Shown here piece by piece: positions 57,819 through 64,000 of a stretch of DNA of 64,000 nt. This DNA comes from Acanthochromis polyacanthus (lineage: Eukaryota > Chordata > Actinopteri > Pomacentridae). Location: positions 34,732,482 to 34,796,481 of the forward strand of contig NC_067126.1 of assembly GCF_021347895.1 (NCBI RefSeq), written 5' to 3'. The notes below the pieces were generated by a model that worked only from the letters and a program-made list of their open reading frames with translations, searched no databases and was not told where the DNA came from. Every line of letters begins with the position of its first letter. The stretch's first letter is position 1. A program made the translations under genes and the position numbers.

Positions 57819-57887
57819 TCAGATGATATCATCTGCAAATTGTGCAAGTCCACTGTAAGTAGAGGCAGGCATGTGAAACACCTGTAA
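57819..57887 (+). pseudogene. BED zinc-finger (hAT transposase) fragment
   Basis: The frame reads SDDIICKLCKSTVSRGR then HVKHL and a stop: C-x2-C and H-x2-H spaced as in the BED finger at the start of hAT transposases and ZBED proteins, with an internal shortening. No other transposase part is seen. Probably a decayed hAT relic. Confidence 0.45.
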
Positions 57888-58914
57888 GCACAACCATATG
57901 CATTTCAAACATCTGGCCTTCTACCCAAATACAGATTCAGGGACAGATAATCGTGTTGGTTGAACAGATGCCGATACAGATAATGACGTCTCGACACCTC
58001 TAATGTGAACGTGTTCCATGAACATTCAGCCATATGGAAGACTGTGCTGCTGAAAGTCATTAGTCTGAAACACTTATCACACTTCCACACGGTTTAAGTC
58101 ATGAAATTCACACCATTAGCCCTTATTAAAGAGGGGGTCAGAGTGGAAGGAGCGTCTGGTGTGTGGGAGAGTCATTAGATGAATGAATGACAGAGAAAAG
58201 CGAGTGTGAAAAGGTTTGAAATCAGAGATACAGACATAGACTAAACACATTGAGATAACAAGCTTATAGTGAGTAACTGGAGTTGTGCATGATGAAAGGC
58301 ACGGTTTCACTATCGCACCGTGTTCCAGACACGTGCAGCAGCTTTCAGATCACTGAACTCCACATCCTTGAAGTTTTGTAACTTCTAGAGTCAGATTGGC
58401 AACTTTCAACAACTGGCCACATGTGTTTAGGAGTTCAATAAACACGGTTTCATCTGTTCTGCCGGTTCTTCTTTTCAGGAATACAACATGCTTGAAATAG
58501 GGATGTAGTGAAGTGGTTTCTGGGTAATGTTAGGTCTCATAGATTTGTACAGGAAATGACTATAAATGCCTCCAAAATCACAGCTACGTACTAAACTATA
58601 TTAACTGCAGTGTGGATAAAATAAGGACCTGTTGGTTAAGAAGAGATATATCTAGTCAAGCATTTGGAGTTTGCTCAACTTCCAAAAAGTTTGTAAGACA
58701 AAAGGCTGAAAAAAAATCTTGATTGTTGGTAACTGAAGATGCATCACAAATGTGGACTTTGGTATAACTACTGGCAAGTGTATGGGGGGTTTATACCACA
58801 CCATTTTATTATACCACCTTGAGGCGCATTTTATAAACACTGATTCATTTTTACATTTTTGCAAAATAAATAATCAGAGAAATTATCCTTCGTTTTTTTC
58901 TTCGTTTACAATGT

Positions 58915-59035
58915 AAATCAGTTCAACGTTGTTATACTGCACGAAAGACATGTTTGAGTTCCCTCTACTTGTAGCCATTGTTGTGCTGTTTCCATAAAGG
59001 TGCAGGACTTTATATTGCAGTAAAAAAAACTCAGT
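58915..59035 (-). repeat. Short dispersed repeat, copy 3 (inverted)
   Basis: Complement of part of 57358-57537: CATAAAGGTGCAGGACT, TATATTGCAGTA and TTTGAGTTCCCTCTACTT blocks. Confidence 0.6.
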
Positions 59036-59100
59036 CAACATTGAATAAAAAGTATCAGGAGCAAAAACACCAAGTAATCAGTGATATATTATTCACATTT

Positions 59101-59160
59101 AACCAAAAACCACAATCCTTCCTTCGCTTAACCAAGTGTTTTTATTGCCTAAACTTAACC
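59101..59160 (+). repeat. Dispersed repeat (aaacttaacc type)
   Basis: Second copy of the repeat at 22771-22832: GCTTAACCAAGTGTTTTTA and GCCTAAACTTAACC. Confidence 0.45.
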
Positions 59161-60545
59161 CTAAATGGATGACGTTTCTCTGCCCACATTCACCACAGCT
59201 ACCCTCCCGCAGCCGGTGAATGTTGTGCTTCATTTATCACCAGAAAAGCTGCTGGAACATAATTCATCCAGTTTATATGAACAAAAATGAAAATCTACAC
59301 AGTGTCATATTTTACAGTTTAAAGTTCTGCTACTTTTTTAGACATTTCAAAGATGAACCCTGAAGACGATAAACTCGTCAGTTTACTTTGTATCTCTTAT
59401 CTTGTAAAGGGTGTTCATAGGAACTATAAACGTCTCAGCTGTGTGATGTGGTTAAGTCAAGGACTGAAATTGACTCTTATAAAACTCCCCTGCCTACCAG
59501 TAAGAACAGCTCCTGAGGGAGATATTCTTTAGAAAATACAAAGGTGAACACAGGAATGTCAGGCGACTGTATTTTGGCGAGCCCTGAGAGTTTAGTAGAC
59601 CGGCTTTACAGTAGGTCTGACCTTTGAGTTGCACGCTCGCTATGGATACAGGAAACCCCACAAGGAGTCATAGAGAAACAGAGTGAGGAAGTTCCACATT
59701 CCACATCCCAAGGTCACAAAAAAATCCAGTGACGGGTTCAGCAGACCTCTTTCCTCCCTTCCTCTCCTTCGCTGCTGCTCAGCGGCATCCAGATGTGAAG
59801 GATGGGATTTGTATCGTCCACTGACAAAGTGTTAATGACGGTGCCAAGAAAGGGAAGATTCCTTGGCACGGTTTTTGTTTTGTCTATGAAAATAAGTTAG
59901 GAATTACAAGTGGTATGAACAGGTCTGCTGGAAATAACATTTCTCATTTGTTAGTGAGAGATAAGGTTCAACTTTCCGAGAATCCGGGCATTATAAATTT
60001 CTTCCAGTTTATATATCACTTGTTGTCTCTGACTCATTGCGTGCACATTTACACTGAAAATTTTCCAAGCTTTAATAGACTTAATGCGACTAAATGTTCC
60101 CCCTATTGTTTGTGAACACAGTGGGAACCGAAATGAGTCCCCACAGATTGTTTATCCCTTTATTTTCTCTAAGTTTAAGTCTAGCTCCTCCTTTAAATTT
60201 CCCCTGAGGACAGTCACGATGATGAGTCCTTCTCTGAATGACTCAGACTGATCCTGTGCAGCTGTCTGGATTGGCTGAGACCTGATGCAGCTGTCATGAT
60301 TAGATAGGTTGCTAATGGATAAATGGTGGCCATAGTCATGTCAACATCATGGCGTGGCTGCTCTGTGTTTTAGTGGATACTCAGTTATTGGAGCAGAATC
60401 ACTATCATTTTCTGAGTTTTGTTTTAACCTCAAATTTTCTACTTCTGATGCACAAAAAAGGATGATAACTGAGACCTATAGCATCTAATTTTACAGAGAT
60501 GATCACAGTAAAGAACAGAAGCAATTGTAAAGCTGCTGTAGTCTG

Positions 60546-60690
60546 CTATATTTATTAGCCCTCTGAACTTCAAGCAGTTTCTCAACATTTTTTTCATCCC
60601 CATCACATTTTTACTCACTGTGGACTCACCTTCACTGCAACATACACCATATAAGATGATAATCTGTCATTACTGTATTCATAGCTTGTT
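60546..60690 (+). repeat. Short dispersed repeat, copy 2
   Basis: CTTCAAGCAGTTTCTC and CACATTTTTACTCACTGTGG, same order and strand as copy 1 at 57358. Confidence 0.6.
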
Positions 60691-63600
60691 TTGTTGCCAC
60701 CAAGTGCCCAAAAAACAGTGAATGCAGGATAGAAGCAAGATGTGATCATTGCAGGAGCAGAAGGGAAATGCTTTGGTGGAAAAGCTGTCACATGAATGAA
60801 TGCCAGACTTCCCATGCTTCATTTTCTCAAATATCCATCATGATGGAGAAAATAATAAGTATGAAGATAGATTGCGAGTCTGGACAGAAACGAAGGATAG
60901 ACAGAGAGAGCGTGAGAGCAACTAGAAGAATGAAGCAGATTGTTTAGTCAGGACCAAATATGTTAATTTCATGGGTTTTCTGCTCTGGGGGGAGAAAATA
61001 GACTTTGACAAGCTGATTCTTAAGCTGTACCACCGTTGTAGGTTTGTAGAACACCATCACTTCCAATAATCCTCCTTGTTCTGTTGTACCATTAGTGGAT
61101 GGGTAATAAAAAGGAGAACAAATGCCATAAAATGGAGTTACGAGAAAATAAATTAGAAACAAAGGATCCGAAGTAGTTCACAAGGCTGGAACACGGGCAC
61201 AAGTGTAATCGCAAAACTGCACTGGCATCTCGACAAGTAAAAGCGTACACAAATAAAGGATCTCCGAGTGCTGCAGGGTAGGTGGTGTTATAAAACAGAG
61301 CATTTAATGGTTTCCAAAGCAGGGAAAACCAGGACAGCATGAGAAACTGAGCACAAGGCACTCCTCAGGCATCCTCAGCCAAGAACATACAGTGTGTCTG
61401 TAGATCAATGATGTCTTTTGTCCTGGGAGTCTTTCAGAAACAGGGTGTGGTACAGAGTTTTACGCAGAAAAAAACAAACTTAGAAGGTAAAAGATCAGTA
61501 ATGTCATTTATATGAGCTCACTGTCTGTCCTCAGTGAACACTTTCAGATGGACATATAATGAAAAAAACACAGAGACAGAAGACATGACAGGGCAACAAT
61601 TAGAGACAATCTGCAGATTGGGAGACGCTGTCCTTTCCACCATGGGAAAAGCTGCCACAGCTGATGCCGGCCAGGAAATGACACACGTCTCAGGAAGCCG
61701 AGCACAATGACAGTCCACTGATCTTTTTTTAATATAGACGCGCTCTGTTTTTTGTGGGAACAACATCGTCTGTGTGTTTGGACTCAGCTATAAATGGCAG
61801 AGATTTCCTTGTTCCATGAAAACAAGTCCAGAGATACATTCAGAATCCAGTACCAAGGATATCATATGCTTTCATGTCTGCTCAGAGGCAAGAACTGAGA
61901 GGAATGATTTGGAGGATTTGTGAAAGATCAAACAGCAGTTTGGATAATCCTGAGAGCTTCAGAAGACAGCAACTGAACTTCTCTGCTGTAGTTCCTAAAG
62001 GCAGTACAGCTCTCATCCAAGAGGCGTTTTTAGTTCTCACTGTTTGATAGGGAGTCCCAGATGAATAGTGACTTATTAATGACCTAGGTCAATGTTAGCT
62101 CAATATGTCAATGGTGTTGAGACTTTCTGGGGAGAGATCTCAAGACTGCATTATAAGAACCTCATTAGTGGTGCCATAGGTGGATGTTCCAGTAGAACAT
62201 AGATGGCTTTCTTCACTGCTCCCTCAAACCATCTGTCTTTTTCTGTCCAAAACGTGAACATTGCTTTACCTTATAGAAGTGTCCCTTATCTTTTAGATGC
62301 AGGTGAACTGCTAAGAAAGTTTCACCACCATTAACTTCGGCATCAGTGGGTCATTAGCCAAGTGAGTTGAGGGTAATTCAAAATTTTTCAGCCCCACTTG
62401 CAAACATGGGAGGCTTTCTTCCATTTTGGGGCCTAACTATATACTATAAAGTCCTATATCATCTGCTACAACTCAGATGTTTAAAAAAAAAGAGAGAGGA
62501 AAGCTTCAAGCTGGTGTGCTGTTGCTACAGAACTGTACGTCCATCCACACAGCACAGCTGGCAGAAGCAGCCAAATGTGGCTTTGAATTGTCCAGTAGTG
62601 GACCTTCCTCACCCAACATCCACCATCTGACTTCTGTTTCCCAAACTGAAATCCCACTTATGTGATCACCATTTTCAGAGGGATGATGAAGTCATGCATG
62701 TTGTTCAGAAAAGCAAAGCAATAGTGGAGCCAGAACATCCATGGACCAAATTAATTGAAGTTAATGGAGGCGATGCAACAATAATCTTTCTCCTGTGATG
62801 TTTTCTGGTGAGGCAGAGAACCTTTTGAACTACTTTTGTGTTTCTGGGAATCAGTCAGAACTGAAGAAACCTCTTGGATGAGAGGTGAGGCATCTTCAAA
62901 AACCAAAAAAGCCTCTTGGCCTCTACTGAAGCTATTAAGATTAGCATAACCTATATGGCTGAGAATCCACAAGAAACCTCTTTTAATAAATGTTCACCAA
63001 AGATTGGAAACCCTGAACTGTTTTTTTTGTTGTTGTTTTTTTTTGTGGTTTTGGCTTTCTTTAAGCCGTAAGCAGTGAGGACAGTTTCAGCCCTTTAGAA
63101 TCATAAAAGTCACAGGTGCGTAGCATTAGTGCCAAAGCAAGGATGTTTTTCTTTCTCTCTTACAACATTTTTGCCTGGCAGAAGTTGTACGAATGCGAGG
63201 CCGATATTGTAGCCTTAGCGAACTGTCTTCTGTTTAAACTCTTGAACTTACATAATTTAAGGCTTCTTTGATTCGAGTTTTTTTCCAGCAATGGTCAGTA
63301 AATTTGATGAAACATGACAGATTGCTTCTTTAAATAAATTGTCTGACAGAAGAGGGGGAGAGATGAGTCAGTGAGCTGATTTACTGGCACAGACATCCTT
63401 GACAGTTCGTATTAGATAGCTTGACATGCTCAGATACCTTGGCAAAATACATGATATGTCGTGGCAATCTTAAACTTTAAGCCCGATTCCAAACCTGCAA
63501 TCAGGATCCTCATCCATTCTTGTTGCCCCTCTCCTCTGACCATGACCTTAACTGGGTTCGAACAGGATAATGATGTACAAACTGGTCTGTGCGTGTGTGA

Positions 63601-64000
63601 GTTCAAGGGAGGGGAGTGAAGCAAAAACCTGCTGCTATCACTAAAGCTACTGGACCGGAGGGTTATCGTTGCCAAAGATTGTTGGAAAGAGGAATTCAGC
63701 AGGGATCACAGGCTGGCAGTGTCCTGTGTGAAAATTAAAGCCGCAAAGCCGTAGAAAGTATCAGGGGAAATACTTAGACAAACAGACAGTAACCAGCTGT
63801 TTGTGTGCGTTAACACAACACAATGCACCAGACAAGAGACAGTAAGGGATAGCATTGACAGCTGTTGCTACTGATCAGGAGTTCTGAAGATGAAGCAAGA
63901 TTTTTCACCTAGACTCAGATCACACTGAACATACAGACTGTGCATCAGAATTCTTTTTGTCTACAGTAAAAAAATCTCTTTTTTCCATCATTGTCAAAGT

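Larger units (their letters stand above)
55580..64000. other. col4a2 next intron, open at window end
   Basis: At least 8.4 kb with no Gly-X-Y exon in any plus frame. Holds a TTAA-flanked inverted-repeat element, a BED-finger fragment and copies of short repeats. No gene recognised. Confidence 0.75.

Noticed and set aside
63549..63566. Possible tRNA or SINE B-box (GGGTTCGAAC)
   Set aside because: No A-box or cloverleaf around it; a single 10-base match is expected by chance.

Overview
The window is vertebrate genomic DNA, almost certainly from a teleost fish. It has short collagen exons with GT-AG introns, AT-rich introns, CA microsatellites and several dispersed repeats of kinds I know from bony-fish genomes. 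It holds the 5' parts of two basement-membrane collagen IV genes in head-to-head orientation. On the minus strand, col4a1 (alpha-1 chain) runs from a start codon at 32738 leftwards off the edge of the window. On the plus strand, col4a2 (alpha-2 chain) starts at 33495 and runs off the right edge. This is the conserved COL4A1/COL4A2 divergent pair, in which both chains are made from one shared promoter and assemble as alpha1-alpha1-alpha2 heterotrimers in basement membranes.

Layout. 220-9043: col4a1 exons 31 down to 3, dense and short (27-192 bp), all encoding Gly-X-Y repeats with type IV interruptions. 9044-11313: intron 2, with a CTCF-like and an RFX-like site. 11314-11367: exon 2, the cysteine-rich 7S start. 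11368-32663: 21 kb intron 1. 32664-32738: exon 1, signal peptide. 32739-33494: shared promoter. 33495-33544 and 33634-33685: col4a2 signal-peptide exons. 33686-55498: 22 kb intron. 55499-55579: the col4a2 7S cysteine exon. 55580-64000: the next intron, still open at the window end. In total 31 coding exons of col4a1 (about 791 codons, near half of the usual 1669-residue chain) and three coding exons of col4a2 (61 codons) are present. The C-terminal collagenous part and NC1 domains of both genes lie outside.

Reading phase is consistent across every col4a1 exon junction except exon 13, which is 95 bp between two phase-0 neighbours. One base is missing at a run of six G (5300-5305). This is either an assembly error or a real frameshift. 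The long introns contain no further gene that I can support. They hold transposon remnants (short inverted-repeat elements, a Tc1-like end, a BED-finger fragment), microsatellites and isolated regulatory-looking motifs. I did not find a novel multi-gene system. The points most worth following are the exon 13 lesion, a strong G-quadruplex tract just inside col4a1 intron 1, a possible recursive splice site in the col4a2 intron, and two inverted-repeat elements (one with a POU-octamer hairpin).
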